Program-made: the position numbers and the translations under genes
Shown: one piece after another, positions 33,000 to 45,460 of the stretch
Layout: each line of letters opens with the position of its first letter
Position numbering within the stretch: position 1 is the first letter of the stretch
DNA from: Calamus simplicifolius
Taxonomy: Eukaryota > Streptophyta > Magnoliopsida > Arecales > Arecaceae
DNA length: 64,000 bases
Assembly (NCBI GenBank): GCA_900491605.1
Contig: UESW01004383.1
Location: 32,465-96,464, forward strand
Direction of reading: 5' to 3'
Notes under the pieces: model-generated
What the model was told of the DNA's origin: nothing
What the model saw: only the letters and a program-made list of their open reading frames with translations
Database searches by the model: none

Positions 33000-35510
33000 T
33001 AAAAAAAATTCCTCAAAAAATCCCTCACAAAATTAATTTTCGAGGAATTTTTCGAGGGAATTTTTGATAATTTTGCGAGGGATTTTTTTAGGGATATTTC
33101 TATAATAAATGGCTTATTTGTAAAAAAATTGATAAAAATAATCCCTCAGAAAATCCCTCACAAATTTAATTTCCGAGGGATTTTCTGAGGGATTTTTTTT
33201 CATTAACGAGTTATTAATAAAATTTTTGATGAAAAAAAATCCCTTAAAAATTAAATTTGCGAGGGATTTTCTGAGGAAATTTTTGATGATTTTGTGAGAG
33301 ATTTTTCAAGGGATATTTCTATAATAAATGGCTTATTTGTAAAAAAAATGATAAAAATAATCCCTCGGAAAATCCCTCGCAAATTTAATTTTGCGAGGGA
33401 TTTTCGAGGGATTTTTTTAAGATATTAATAAAATTTTTGATAAAAAAATCCCTCAAAAAATCCCTTGGAAATTAAATTTACGAGCGATTTTCAAGGGATT
33501 TTTCTTTAATTAACGAGATATTAATAAAATTTTTGATGAAAAAAAATCCCTAAAAAAATCCCTGGCAAATTTAATTTCCCAGGGCTTTTTTGAGGGAATT
33601 TTTGATGATTTTATGAGAAATTTTTTGAGGGATATTTATACAATAAATGGCTTATTTGTAAAAAAAATTGATAAAATAATCCCTTAGAAAATTCCTTGAA
33701 AATTAAATTTGAGAGGGATTTTCTGAGGGATTTTTCTTTCATTAACAATATTAATAAATTTTTTGATAAAAAAATCCCTCAAAAATCCCTCGCAAATTTA
33801 ATTTCCAAGGGCTTTTTTGAGGAAATTTTTTATGATTTTGCGAGGGATTTTTTGAGGAATATTTCTATAATAAATGGCTTATTTGTAAAAAAATTGATAA
33901 AAATAATCCCTTGGAACATCCCTTGAAAATTAAATTTGCGAGGGATTTTCTTAGGGATATTTTTTCATTAACGAGTTATTAATAAAATTTTTGATGAAAA
34001 AAATTCCTTCGAAAATCCCTCGCAAATTTAATTTTCGAGGGCTTTTTTGAGGAAATTTTTGATGATTTTATGAGGGATTTTTTGAGGGATATTTCTATAA
34101 TAAATGGCTTATTTGTAAAAAAAAATTGATAAAAATAAGCCCTTAGAAAATCCCTCATAAATTAAATTTGCGAGAAATTTTCTGAGGGATTTTTTCATTA
34201 ATGATTTATTAATAAAATTTTTAATGAAAGAAATCCCTCAAAAAATCCCTTGCAAATTTAATTTCCAAGGGCTTTTACGAGAGAATTTTTGATGATTTTA
34301 CGAGAGATTTTTTGAGGGATATTTTTATAATAAATAGCTTATTTGTAAAAAAATTTGATAAAAATAATCCCTCAGAAAATCCCTCGGAAATTAAATTTGT
34401 GAGGAATTTTTCGAGGAATTTTTCTTTCATTAACGAGAAATTAATAAAATTTTTGATGAAAAAAATTCCTCAAAAAATCCCTCGCAAATTTAATTTCAGA
34501 GGGATTTTTCGAGTGAATTTTTGATGATTTTGTGAGGGATTTTCCGAAGGATATTTCTATAATAAATGGATTATTTGTAAAAAAAATTGATAAAAATAAT
34601 CCCTCGAAAAATCCTTTGAAAATTAAATTTGTGAGGGATTTTTCAAGGGATTTTTTTTCATTAATGAGTTATTAATAAAATTTTTGATGAAACAAATCCC
34701 TCGAAAAATCCCTCGTAAATTTAATTTCCGATGGATTTTCTGATGGAATTTTTGATGATTTTATGATGGATTTTTTGAGGGATATATCTGTAATAAATGG
34801 CTTATTTGTAAAAAAAATTGATAAAAATAATCCCTCGAAAAATCCTTCAAAAATTAAATTTGCGATGGATTTTTCGAGGGATTTTTTTTTTCATTAATGA
34901 GTTATTAATAAAATTTTGATGAAACAAATCCCTTGGAAAATCCATCACAAATTTAATTTCTGAGGGATTTTCTGAGGGAATTTTTGATGATTTTGTAAGG
35001 GATTTTCTGAGGGATATTTTTATAATAAATGGCTTATTTGTAAAAAAAAATTGATAAAAATAATCCCTCAAAAAATCCCTTAGGAATTAATTTAGCGAGG
35101 GATTTTTTGGGTGATTTTTTTTTTCATTAACGAGTTATTAATAAAATATTTGATGAAACAAAACCCTCAAAAAATCTCTCTCAAATTAAATTTTCGAGGG
35201 ATTTTTTGAGGGATATTTCTATAATAAATGACTTATTTGTAAAAAAAATTGATAAAAATAATCCCTCAAAAATTAAATTTGCGAGGGATTTTTTGAGGTA
35301 TTTTTTTTATTAACGAGTTATTAATAAAAATTTTGATGAAAAAAATCCCTTGGAAAATCCTTCGCAAATTTAATTTCCAAGGGAATTTTTGATGATTTTG
35401 CGAGAGATTTTTCGAGGGATATTTCTATAATAATGGCTTATTTGTAAAAAAATTGATACAAATAATCCCTTGGAAAATCCTTCGAAAATTAATTTTGCAA
35501 GGGATTTTTC
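33000..35510 (+). repeat. Tandem array, ~230-bp unit, about 10-11 copies
   Basis: The landmark g(g/a)cttatttgtaaaaaaa recurs at about 33111, 33330, 33649, 33876, 34106, 34336, 34568, 34799, 35031, 35230 and 35435. Most spacings are 228-232, with a longer one (319) and shorter ones (about 200) reflecting insertions or losses. Each unit holds several short inverted motifs of the form cgagggatttt / aaaatccctcg, so it can fold extensively. ORFs in the array are by-products of the period and are not genes. Confidence 0.92.
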
Positions 35511-35519
35511 GAGAGATTT

Positions 35520-35900
35520 TTCTTCATCAAAAAATTTTGTTAATAACTCATTAATTGAAAACAAATTCCTCACAAAATCTCTCACAAAATTAATTTCCGA
35601 AGGATTGTTCAAGGGATTATTTTTATCAACTTTTTTTACAAATTAGCCATTTTTTATAGAAATATGCCTCGAAAAATCCCTTGCAAAATCATCAAAAATT
35701 TCTTCGCAAAATCCCTCAGAAATTAATTTTACAAGGGATTTTTTGAGGGATTTTTTTTTCATTAAAAAATTTTATTAATAACTCATTAATGAAAAACAAA
35801 TCCCTCGAAAAATTCCTCACAAATTAATTTCTGAGGTATTTTTCGAGAGATTTTTTTATCAATTATTTTTTACAAATAAGCCATTTATTATAGTAATATT
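35520..35900 (-). repeat. Inverted continuation of the 230-bp array
   Basis: The landmark appears reversed (acaaattagccatt at about 35638; acaaataagccattta at about 35870), together with reversed forms of the ttaataactcattaa and cctcacaaa motifs. The array therefore changes direction at about 35520 and could form a long hairpin. Confidence 0.75.
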
Positions 35901-35907
35901 TTTCTGA

Positions 35908-36558
35908 GGTATCTTTAAGTGGTGATCTCAAAATATATTTGAAGAACTTAAGGATATATGCAGAGATGGAGAGACATATGCCAAGTGTAATGCGGAGCTA
36001 CAAGACAAGATTCAGAGTGCGTGCACCTTTGTTGATGAGAGACTCAAGGAATATGTGAAAATTTAATCTGATGGAATGAAAAATATAGTAGATCATTTAA
36101 CTAGGATTGTAAGAACTCATTTTTGAGTTATTAGATTTTCAATCCTTGTTATGTACTGACGTTTTTGTTATGCTTTCATTTTGAAATCAATGTACTGAAT
36201 ATCTTGATATATTAGACCTTTTAATGAAATGAATTCTCTATATTGATTACTCAATGTATTTCCTTATTTCAATGAATGAATGAAATTGTCAAATCTTATC
36301 TTGTTTGAATGAATGTTTATGCTTCTCTACCTTTTTGTTGATAACAAAAAAGGGGAGAATTTTATAGTTCTATGATTGTGATATATTTGAAAGAAATCAA
36401 AGTAATCAATGAGATAAACAATGAGATATTTAATTAAGTTTCATAGGGGGAGCTACCTCATTAAGGGGGAGCCTAAGCCTAACTATGAAAACAAAATAAA
36501 TTCACTAATCAATCATGAACAAACTCAATGTTTTTGTCATCATCAAAAAGGGGGAGAT
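35908..36558 (+). mobile_element. Extra copy of the copia element's 3' internal end
   Basis: The 651 bases match 44812-45460 with only scattered substitutions (for example gaatatgtg against gactatgtg). They include the last codons of the downstream ORF (EELKDIC, YAKCNAELQDKI, ACTFVDERLK) and the polypurine tract caaaaagggggagat directly before an LTR. The left edge at 35908 is an abrupt junction with the CACTA-like array. This shows that the LTR at 36559 is shared by two copies. Confidence 0.9.
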
Positions 36559-36920
36559 TGTTGGAAGATTATAGAAAAATTATATGATCCAATCCTTTTG
36601 ATTTTGATGATTACTAAAAGCCATTGAGTTCATTAAAAGATGTAATGAGTTTATGTAAATGAGCAACAAATTTATTTTGAACAATCAATGAGAATGTTAA
36701 AGTTTGACTCTAATCTATTTTGAAAGAAACCTTAAGCTCAATATTCAAACTTTCGAAAAGAAATGTTATAATTCATGTTTTATTCAATAAGTTCTTGGAT
36801 TAGTTCTTGAATCAATTCTAAATGTCTATTTTATTGTATTCAAGTCAAAACAATGAATTAAAATGAATCTGGAACGATTTTAATGTCAATCAGAAAAGTT
36901 TCTGATTTTTGATACGTTCC

Positions 36921-37242
36921 GGAGCCGACTCCTGAGTTTCAGAGTCGACTCCACACAGTGTACAGAAATGTGCATCTGTCTCGAGTCGACCCACGAAATT
37001 GTCGAATCGACCCCTGATTCTGTCGAGCCGACTCCCTGACTGTGTGAGTCGACTCCGCTCAGACACCAGAAGAGTGTTTTTCTGAGCACTTCGCGAGTCG
37101 ACCCCAAGCCTTTCACGAGTCGACTCCCGACTATCAGGAGTCGACACTTTATTTCTGGCGAGTCGACCCCTAACCTTTATAAACATTTCTATATTTGGTA
37201 AGACGAGCTCGAGCCGACTCGGGAAAAGCATGAGTCGACTCC
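36921..37242. promoter_or_regulatory. Cluster of 12 copies of a GAGTCGACTC-type palindrome in the 5' LTR
   Basis: Twelve sites of the form ga(g/a)(t/c)cgac(t/c)c(c) are spaced 15-45 bp apart. Four are exact gagtcgactc palindromes and several extend towards ggagtcgactcc. The cluster lies about 110-430 bp upstream of the TATA box, the usual position of an LTR enhancer. The binding factor, if any, is unknown. Confidence 0.75.
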
Positions 37243-37349
37243 AGCAAATCTGGACGATATTTTTTCACGATGACACGTCACTTCAACGGTAAGATTTTTG
37301 AATAAAGGCTATTTTTCCTTGTCTCTAACGGATATATTTTTGCAGAGTC

Positions 37350-37358
37350 TATAAATAG
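37350..37358 (+). promoter_or_regulatory. TATA box of the copia 5' LTR
   Basis: gtctataaatagaga is a strong TATA context; the same sequence occurs at about 46246 in the 3' LTR. Transcription would start about 30 nt downstream. Confidence 0.75.
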
Positions 37359-38289
37359 AGAGCTCTTTTCATATCACAAATCAATTTTTGAATATCAAAA
37401 AGAGAGAAAGAATATCTTTCAAAAAGAGGAAAAAACAGAGCTTATTAGAAAAATCTTCTAGCTCAAAGTAGAGTGATTCAAAAGGAGTGAAATCAAAGAG
37501 GAAGTTCCGACTGCTCCAGATCTTCAATCCACAAAAGTCAAAGAAAATCGAAGAGCTTTTTAAGATCAAATCGAAGGATTTTCAACATTCAATAAAAGGA
37601 GAAAAAGCTTCATCTCAACTCCAAAGTTTTCAAACGGTCAAGGATCTTGCTGAGGCCTGATTCAACATTTCAAGAGGAGTTAAAGAGGAGAAGGAAGAAA
37701 GCCAAAGCCACATCCATCTGCTATCTTATCAGGCTTTTCTAACCTTTTATTCTTTATTTGTATATTTGCTCAAGGGGAGCATTTCCATATTTAAATTATG
37801 ATATTTTGATTGTTTGCTGATTCAAAGTGGATTGAATCAGTGGAGGTTGTTGTTCCTTGTTGTAAGCTTGGGATAGCTTACGTTTTGGGTTAGTTGTGAG
37901 CCCGTGAAAAACAACGTGTAGGGTTTTGTGCTGGTAAGCCCGTGTAAAACCAGCTGGGTTCGTTGTGATCCCGGAAAACAACAAGTTTGAGTTGTGAGCT
38001 TGGAAAACAACTCAACTGTAATCTGAGGAGATTATAGTGTGGACCCAAGTGAATCTTGGGAGTGGACGTAGGTGTTGGTTGCACCAAACCACTATAAAAT
38101 TATCTTGTGTTTTCCGTGCTATATTTTCTCTCTCTCTATCTCTCTTTATTATTAGCTTGTGCATTGCTTCTTAGTTAATTTCACTCACTTGCACATCTTG
38201 AGCAAATCTGTTTAAAACATTTCAAAAAGTCTTAAATTTTTAAGAACCCAATTCACCCCCCCTCTTGGGTTGCCATCTGGGCCAACAAT

Positions 38290-38301
38290 TGGTATCAGAG
38301 C
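38290..38301 (+). other. Primer-binding site, initiator tRNA-Met
   Basis: tggtatcagagc lies 2 nt after the LTR. It is the standard plant copia primer site, complementary to the 3' end of initiator tRNA-Met. Confidence 0.9.
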
Positions 38302-38349
38302 GAGTGCTCATTTAGAATTTGATCTCACGATCAAGGGCTAAAGATCCTT

Positions 38350-39340
38350 ATGGCAACACAAAGTGGTTCAAGTTTTGCTGAAGGTCATTCTACGAATAGA
38401 CCTCCTTTATTTAATGGAACCAACTATTCATATTGGAAAGCTAGAATGAGAATATTCATTCAAGCTTCTGACTATGAATTGTGGAGAGTAATAATAAATG
38501 GACCTAGTACACCCACACATGTAGTTGAAGGCACTATTGTTCCTAAGCCCGAAAGGGATTGGAATGATAATGATAGGAGAATGGCACAATTAAATGCTAA
38601 AGCCATTAACATTTTGTATTGTTCCTTAGACTCTAATGAATTCAACCGAATCTCTACATGTAATTCCGCAAAAGAAATTTGGGATAGGTTGGAAATTACA
38701 CATGAAGGAACAAACCAAGTAAAAGAATCAAAGATAAATATTTTGGTTCATAAATATGAATTATTTACTATGGAACAAAATGAAACCATCACATGCATGT
38801 TCACTAGATTCACTGATATTGTGAATGGTTTAAAAAGTCTTGGAAAAGTTTATACTAACTCTGAGCTTGTTCGCAAAATTCTTAGGTCACTTCCAAGGAC
38901 TTGGGAAGCCAAGGTGACCGCCATACAAGAAGCCAAAGATCTGAACATCCTACCTTTGGAAGGAGCTTCTAGGTTCGCTGATGACTCATGAGCTTCAAGT
39001 TAAACAACATGTCAATGAGGAGGAGTCAAGAAAGAAGAAATCGCCCTCAAAGCTGCGGAAAAGGAAGTAAGCAGCAGCAATGATGAAGAGGATGATGATG
39101 ATGAGACAGCCCTCCTTGCAAGGAAATTCAAGAAGTTTATGCAAAGAAGGAGGCCCTTCCACAAAAAGAGATTTGTTTCAAAAATGGAAGGAGAAAAGAA
39201 AAGGATAAGAAAAAGGAAAAGGACAAAGAGAAAGAGCCCTTAGTATGCTATGAATGTAAAAACCTGGGCATTTTAGATATGACTGTCCTTTACTTAAGAA
39301 GGCCTACAAGAAAAAAAAAAGGCCTACATGGCAACTTGGA
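38350..39340 (+). pseudogene. Copia gag, broken
   Basis: The first 213 codons from ATG 38350 are open: the copia gag N-terminus (RPPLFNGTNYSYWKARMRIF) and the UBN2-type gag domain (NAKAINILYCSLDSNEF, AKEIWDRLEITHEGTNQVKE, SELVRKILRSLPRTWEAKVT). After a stop near 38989, acidic and basic linkers follow in shifted frames. A zinc knuckle region is visible near 39245 (CYECKN.GHFRYDCP, one base out of frame) and a second one at about 39890-39935 (CFKCNQTGHKSYEC, C-X2-C-X4-H-X4-C). Gag packages the RNA genome. Confidence 0.88.
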
Positions 39341-40079
39341 CTGACAGCGAAATCTTCTTCCGAAGAAGAAGAACAAAAGAAGTTGCAAATGTATGCTTTA
39401 TGGCGGACGACAACGAAGAGGTAAGTACCGAAACCCTCGATGATGAATTTACATTTGATGAAATTTTGAAGCTTTCAATGAACTTATGATTGATTTCAAA
39501 GTTTTAAAAAAGAAACACAAATTTTGAAAACTGAAAACTTAAATTTAATTAAAGAGAAAAATGAATTAAATCTTGTAGTTAAAGATGTAAAGATAAAATG
39601 GAAACACTTCTTAATGAAAAGAATGATTGTGTTCTTAAGATTGATTTGGTAAAATCTGAAAATAAAATCTAATTAATGAAAAGAATCAATCTCAAATGAA
39701 AATGATAAACTAAAGAATGAGGTTGAAAAACATAAAATATAGTTGATAAGTTTACATTAAGTTCAATTAAATGAATATGTTTTAAATAGTCAAAAAGCTG
39801 TTTTTGACAAAGCAGGTTTAGGATATAACACTTTAAGGAAACAAAAATCACTTAAAAATATTTTTGTAAGTGCCAACCAAAGTAATTAACTTGCTTTAAA
39901 TGTAATCAAACAGGACATAAATCTTATGAATGTAAAACATTAAACCTAATACAACAAGTTAAATGTTAAAGGAAAGAAAATATGGGTTCCGAAAGGAACA
40001 ATTTTGTTGGTACTAACCATGAAGGACCCAAGAAAGCTTGGGTACCTAAACATAAAGTCTAAATTATGTTGCAGGAATG

Positions 40080-43000
40080 TCTTGTGGCCAAGAGATCAAA
40101 GAAAAGTGGTATCTTGATAGTGGCTGCTCAAGACATATGACGGGTGACAAAGAAGAATTCATCACCCTAGAAGAAAAGAAAGGAGGAGTTGTTACATTTG
40201 GCGACAATGGCAAAGGCCAAATCTTGGGGTTTGGTAACATCCAATAACTCCCTCCACGTTTATTGAGAATGTACTTTATGTTGATGGTTTAAAACACAAC
40301 TAATTAGTATAAGTCAATTATGTGATAAAGGTTTTAAAGTTTCTTTTGAATCTTCTTTATGCACTGTAACTAATCCCATTGATAATAGCATTGTTTTTAT
40401 TGGAAATAGAAATGGCAATGTATATTGATTGACTAGACAATTTGTCTACCAATATCATTGCTTAGTTGCTAATAATGCTAATATAAATGAGACTGGTTGG
40501 TTGTGGCATCGAAGATTAGGTCACGCAAGCACACACCTAATTTCAAAACTAATTAGAATGGATTTAGTAAAAGGTTTACCTAAATTAGATTTTGAAAACA
40601 ACAAAATATGTGATGCATGTCAGTTTGGAAAACAAACAAGAAGTTCTTTCAAATCTAAAAACATTGTTTCAACTTCTAGGCCATTAGAGCTACTTCACAT
40701 GGACCTTTTCGGACCAACTAGAACCACAAGTCTAGGAGGAAAGAAATATGGTCTAGTGATAGTAGATGATTATTCTAGATTCACTTGGGTAATGTTTTTA
40801 GCTCACAAAGATGAGACTTTCTCGATATTCATGAAATTCTTCAAGAAAGTAACAAATGAGAAAAATACTACCATAGTGTCTCTAAGAAGTGATCATGGGA
40901 CAGAATTTGAAAATCACTTATTTGAAAGTTTTTGTAATGAAAATGGAATTAATCATAATTTTTCTGCACCTAGGACCCCACAACAAAATGGAGTAGTTGA
41001 AAGGAAAAATAGGACTCTAGAAGACATGGCCCGTACCATGCTATGTGAAAGTAACCTACCAAATACTTTTGGGCGGAAGCTATTAACACAGCATGTTACA
41101 TCCTAAATAGAGCCTTAATAAGACCTATTTAAAGAAAACACCTTATGAATTATGGCATGATAGAAAACCAAATATAAAATATTTTCATGCATTTGGTTGT
41201 AAATGTTTTGTTCACAATAATGGTAAAAACAATTTAGGCAAATTTGATGCTAAATCTGATGAAGGAATATTCTTAGGATACTCTACAACTAGTAAAGCAT
41301 ATAGAGTATTTAACAAGAAAACTTTAGTTGTTGAAGAATCAATTCATGTAGTTTTTGATGAATCTTTAGCATCTCGTTCTGAAAAATTGATGATGAAGAA
41401 GATACAAACATAATTGAGAAAGATCTTGAAAAATTAAATATTGATGTATCTTTAGATCAAGAGCAAGAAGCTAAAGATAATGATTCACCTAAGGATGATG
41501 ATACAACGCTAATCATAATGATGTAGATCTACCTAGGGATTGGAGATATGCTTATAGTCATCCTAAGGAATTGATTATAGGTGATCCATCTCAAGGAATA
41601 AGAACTAGATCATCCATGAGAAACATTAGTAATCATCTTGCATTTGTTTCACAAATTGAACCTAAAACTATTGAAGAAGCTGAAAAAGATAATAATTGGA
41701 TGTTAGCAATGCAAGAAGAATTAAATCAATTTACAAGAAATAATGTATGGACTTTAGTTGAAAGACCTAAAAATCATTCGGTTATAGGATCAAAATGGGT
41801 TTTTAGAAATAAACTAGATGAAAATGGCATAGTAATTAGAAACAAAGCTAGATTAGTTGCAAAGGATATAATCAAGAAGAAGGTATTGATTTTGATGAAA
41901 CCTTTGCACCAGTAGCTAGATTAGAAGCCATTAGGCTATTACTTGCATTTGCATGTCATATGAATTTTAACTTATTTCAAATGGATGTAAAAAGCATATT
42001 TCTAAATGGATTTATAAATGAAGAAGTTTATGTAGAACAACCACCAGGTTTTGAAGATCACGAATTTTCAAATCACGTCTTTAAATTGCACAAAGCACTA
42101 TATGGTTTGAAACAAGCACCTAGAGCTTGGTATGATAGATTAAGTAAATTCTTAATTGAAAATGATTTTATAAGAGGAATGTTGATAAAACCTATTTTTG
42201 AAAAGAAAAGGTAAAGATTTATTGTAGTTCAAATATATGTTGATGACATCATTTTCGGTGCTACTAACATACTCTATGTCAAGAGTTTGCTAAGTTGATG
42301 CAGGGAGAATTTGAAATGAGCATGATGGGAGAACTCAACTTCTTCCTTGGACTCCAAATCAAACAAAGCAAAGAGGGAATCTTCATCAACCAGACAAAAT
42401 ACACAAGAGAAATCCTAAAGAAGTTTGGTATGGAATCAATTAAACCCCTCGGAACACCAATGAGTCCTTCATGCAAGCTGGACAAAGATGAAGAAGGTAA
42501 GAAGGTTGACCAAAATATTATCGAGGTATAATCGGATCCCTACTTTACTTAACTGCAAGTAGACCAGACATAATGTTTGCTGTTTGTTTATGTGCTAGAT
42601 TTCAGTCAGAACCTAAAGAATCACATTTAATTGCTGTTAAAAGAATACTAAGATATGTAAGTGGAACAAAAAATGTAGGTTTATGGTATTCTAGAGACTC
42701 CACATTAAATCTAATTGCATACACGGATTCTGATTATGCTGGATGTAAGTTAGATAGAAAAAGCACAAGTGGTGCATGCCAATTCTTAGGAAGTAACTTA
42801 ATCTCATGGTTTAGCAAAAAGCAAAATTCAGTTGCATTATCAACTACTGAAGCTGAATATGTAGCAGCTGGAAGTTGCTGTGCTCAAATCCTATGGATTA
42901 AGCGACAACTTGAAGACTATGGTATCACACTTGATAAGACACCCATAAATGTGATAACACAAGTGCAATTAATCTAACAAAGAATCCAATTCAACATTCA

Positions 43001-43130
43001 AGAACCAAACACATAGAAATTAGATATCATTTTATAAGAGAACATGTAGCAAATAATGAAATATGTCTTGATTATGTTAACACTGAAGAACAATTAGCTG
43101 ACATATTTACAAACCTTTAAGTGAAGAGAG
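40080..43130 (+). pseudogene. Copia pol: protease, integrase, RT, RNase H, broken
   Basis: The copia order is clear. Protease: YLDSGCSRHMTG at about 40112 and VTFGDNGKGQI. The pre-integrase finger is WLWHRRLGHAS...CDACQFGKQ (about 40500-40640). The integrase core has HMDLFGP, RSDHGTEF and NGVVERKNR, keeping the D-D-E residues (within 40429-41106). RT: MLAMQEELNQF, SKWVFRNKLDENG, FQMDVKSIFLNG, LYGLKQAPRAWYDRL and YVDDIIFGAT at about 42235. RNase H: AYTDSDYAGC and ALSTTEAEYVAAG (about 42719-42860), ending LADIFTN near 43115. At least eight single-base shifts or stops break the frame, including one near 41100 inside integrase and one near 41870 in RT. Confidence 0.93.
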
Positions 43131-43357
43131 ATTCTGTTATCTTAGAGGAGAGTTAGGGATTTGTGATCCATTAGAATGAATTTGAAACCCCTAAGGAGAT
43201 TTTATCTAAGATTCTTTCAAATCCTTGATCTTTAAGGAAATCTTATCTAGAATTCATATCTAATTGATTCATCATATCCAATGATTATTTATCAATTTTT
43301 ATGATCATATTCCGGACACATTTCAGAAATTTCATGTTTTTGCTCTGAAATGGTCTC

Positions 43358-43544
43358 GGAGCCGACTCGGTGCGTATCGGAGTCGACTCCTGGTTTCGAC
43401 TGAAACTCTCGGGTCGACCCCTCTTCGGCGCGAGTCGACTCCATGTCGGATGGCCTTTCTGTGACTGTCCGGAGTCGACCCCTGGCTTTGCGCGAGCCGA
43501 CTCGAAGTGGTCCCAGTTGATTTATCTAGGGCAGAGTCGACTCG
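43358..43544. promoter_or_regulatory. Second cluster (7 copies) of the GAGTCGACTC palindrome, inside the copia element
   Basis: Seven sites like those of the LTR cluster lie between pol and the downstream ORF, about 100-290 bp ahead of its start codon. The bases before the first site (ttccgg, tctgaaat) also resemble the start of the LTR cluster. It might serve as an internal promoter or insulator, or it may simply be inserted LTR-like sequence. Confidence 0.6.
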
Positions 43545-43644
43545 CCGTTCATTTCATTCGTCCCAATCCTTCAAAATACTATCTCCAAGTTTTTTCCAAA
43601 CCTTCCAAACTTCCTAAAATCCTGATTAACACTCCAATCGACCA

Positions 43645-45027
43645 ATGGCACCCAAAACTCGAGGATCTAGTCTTGCGGCGGCGGCGTCAAGAGGAAGCGT
43701 GCCGTGAAGAAGAGGTGAGGCGTCCGGTGCGTGAGTCTTCTCCAAGCTCGGACTCCACTTCATCTGCTTCTACTCCGACTGCTTCACCTGCTGCTACTTC
43801 GTCCCAGGTAGATCGATTAGCGGATAGGATTATTACAACGGGTAGAAAGGTGGATTTTGAATTTTTGAGGCAGAGGATTTTCTAGTTGGGAGACAATTAA
43901 TAGAAATGGGTTGGGAGAAAATTTGTTCCCTGGATTGCCCCACTTATCCCTCTTTGTAAAGGAGTTCTATAAGAATTGTCTAGAGGTGATAATGGCCTTA
44001 TTAGCAATGTGAGAGGAATAGGATCTCAGTGACTGTGAGATTTCTGTCAAGACTATTGGAGCTACCCTTATCTGGATCTTCCACTTTTCTTCTGAAGACC
44101 GCGCCCCGCTTTGTCTAGATTATTAAACGGGATGTTGTCGGCTTTGAAGAGGTGTTTGCCAACAACTTTCATTAGAACTGAGGTTACTTCATAATATTTG
44201 CAGTAGGATACTCTTTCCAAAATAGGAAGATTTGATTATGTATCGGAGAGACATCTTTGTGATGGATGCCATTGTGACAGGCAAGCCTATCAACCTTCCC
44301 AGTATGATTCTCTGGTACATTGCAGACTGTGGAGGGAAAAGAAAGTCTAGTCTGCCTTATGGAATGATCCTTACAAAGATTTTTCTAGCCAAGGTGTAGT
44401 TATTTCTGACAATGAGCCATGAAGAATCTGCGACATACACTGATTTTATAGCCTGGCCACAATTCATCGGATGGGTTTATCAAAAAATGGAAAATGGGAA
44501 AGGAAAGGAGTGACAGAAGATAGAGCTACAGATGCTTGAGGCTGCAGGACCCTCAGTTAGACATCCTTCACCTGCACCTCCGAGCCCTTTGATTTCTGCC
44601 CTGCTCCAGCCCCAGTTCCATCATTTGATCAAGCTCATCATCTTCTGCCAGTTTCTCAGATCAACAACTTATGCAACTCAAAGCTTACTTGATGATCAAT
44701 CTGAAAAACTTAAAACTGAATTTGAAAATAAATTCATGAATTAGGGAGACTCTTTATTCATTTGATGATCGTATCTCTAAGATAGAGTCTACTCTCAGCT
44801 CTTCTTCGGTATCTTTAAGTGGTGATCTCAAAAATATATTTGAAGAACTTAAGGATATATGCGGAGATGGAGAGACATATGCCAAGTGCAACGCGGAGCT
44901 ACAAGACAAGATTCAGAGTGCGTGCACCTTTGTTGATGAGAGACTCAAGGACTATGTGAAAATTCAATCTGATGGAATGAAAAATATAGTAGATCATTTA
45001 ACTAGGATTGTAAGAACTCATTTTTGA
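43645..45027 (+). pseudogene. Copia downstream ORF (SIRE-type, envelope-like position), broken
   Basis: The likely start is MAPKTRGSSLAAAASRG at 43645, a basic N-terminus like those of the extra ORF found after pol in SIRE-lineage elements. In another frame a Ser/Pro-rich linker and DRLADRIITTGRKVDFEFL follow, then WEKICSLDCPTYPSL. The C-terminal part from about 44690 (KLKTEFENKF; then IFEELKDICGDGE, AELQDKIQSACTFVDERLKD) looks like a coiled coil and ends in RIVRTHF at the stop near 45027. No transmembrane segment is evident in what can be read, so a true envelope function is not supported. Several frame breaks are present. Confidence 0.6.
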
Positions 45028-45446
45028 GTTATTAGATTTTCAATCCTTGTTATGTACTGAAGTTTTTGTTATGCTTTCATTTTGAAATCAATGTACTGAA
45101 CATCTTGATGTATTAGACCTTTTAATGAAATGAATTCTCTATATTGATTACTCAATGTATTTCCTTATTTCAATGAATGAATGAAATTGTCAAATCTTAT
45201 CTTGTTTGAATGAATGTTTATGCTTCTCTACCTTTTTGTTGATAACAAAAAAGGGGAAGAATTTTATAGTTCTATGATTGTGATATATTTGAAAGAAATC
45301 AAAGTAATCAATGAGATAAACAATGAGATATTTAATTAAGTTTCATAGGGGGAGCTACCTCATTAAGGGGGAGCCTAAGCCTAACTATGAAAACAAAATA
45401 AATTCACTAATCAATCATGAACAAACTCAATGTTTTTGTCATCATC

Positions 45447-45460
45447 AAAAAGGGGGAGAT
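45447..45460 (+). other. Polypurine tract of the copia element
   Basis: aaaaagggggagat immediately precedes the 3' LTR. The same tract at 36545-36558 precedes the 5' LTR, which is abnormal and marks the tandem arrangement. Confidence 0.88.

Larger units (their letters stand above)
32694..35907 (+). mobile_element. CACTA-like element consisting mostly of a tandem array
   Basis: The left end cactactagaaaa (32694-32706) is the classic CACTA terminal repeat, followed by taccgaggaa repeats. From about 33000 the sequence becomes an array of about 230-bp units. The right part (about 35520-35900) carries the same motifs in inverse orientation, as expected of the opposite subterminal region. The right terminal repeat itself is absent: the array stops at 35907, where copia sequence begins. 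No transposase sequence is present, so it is non-autonomous. Confidence 0.7.
36559..38287 (+). repeat. Copia 5' LTR
   Basis: It runs from tgttggaagattatag to ttgccatctgggccaaca. It contains the palindrome cluster (36921-37242), a bZIP-type tgacacgtca block at about 37270, and the TATA box ctataaata at 37350. A series of gttgtgagcccg/gtgaaaac repeats follows downstream (about 37850-38010). Confidence 0.93.

Noticed and set aside
33000..35900. Regularly spaced repeats that could look like a CRISPR array
   Set aside because: Units are ~230 bp with no short constant repeat and unique spacers, the host is a plant, and the array lies inside a CACTA-like element.
43645..45027. Envelope gene of a retrovirus-like element
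   Set aside because: The extra ORF is in the position used by SIRE-type elements, but no signal peptide or transmembrane segment is visible in the readable parts, so only the position, not the function, is supported.
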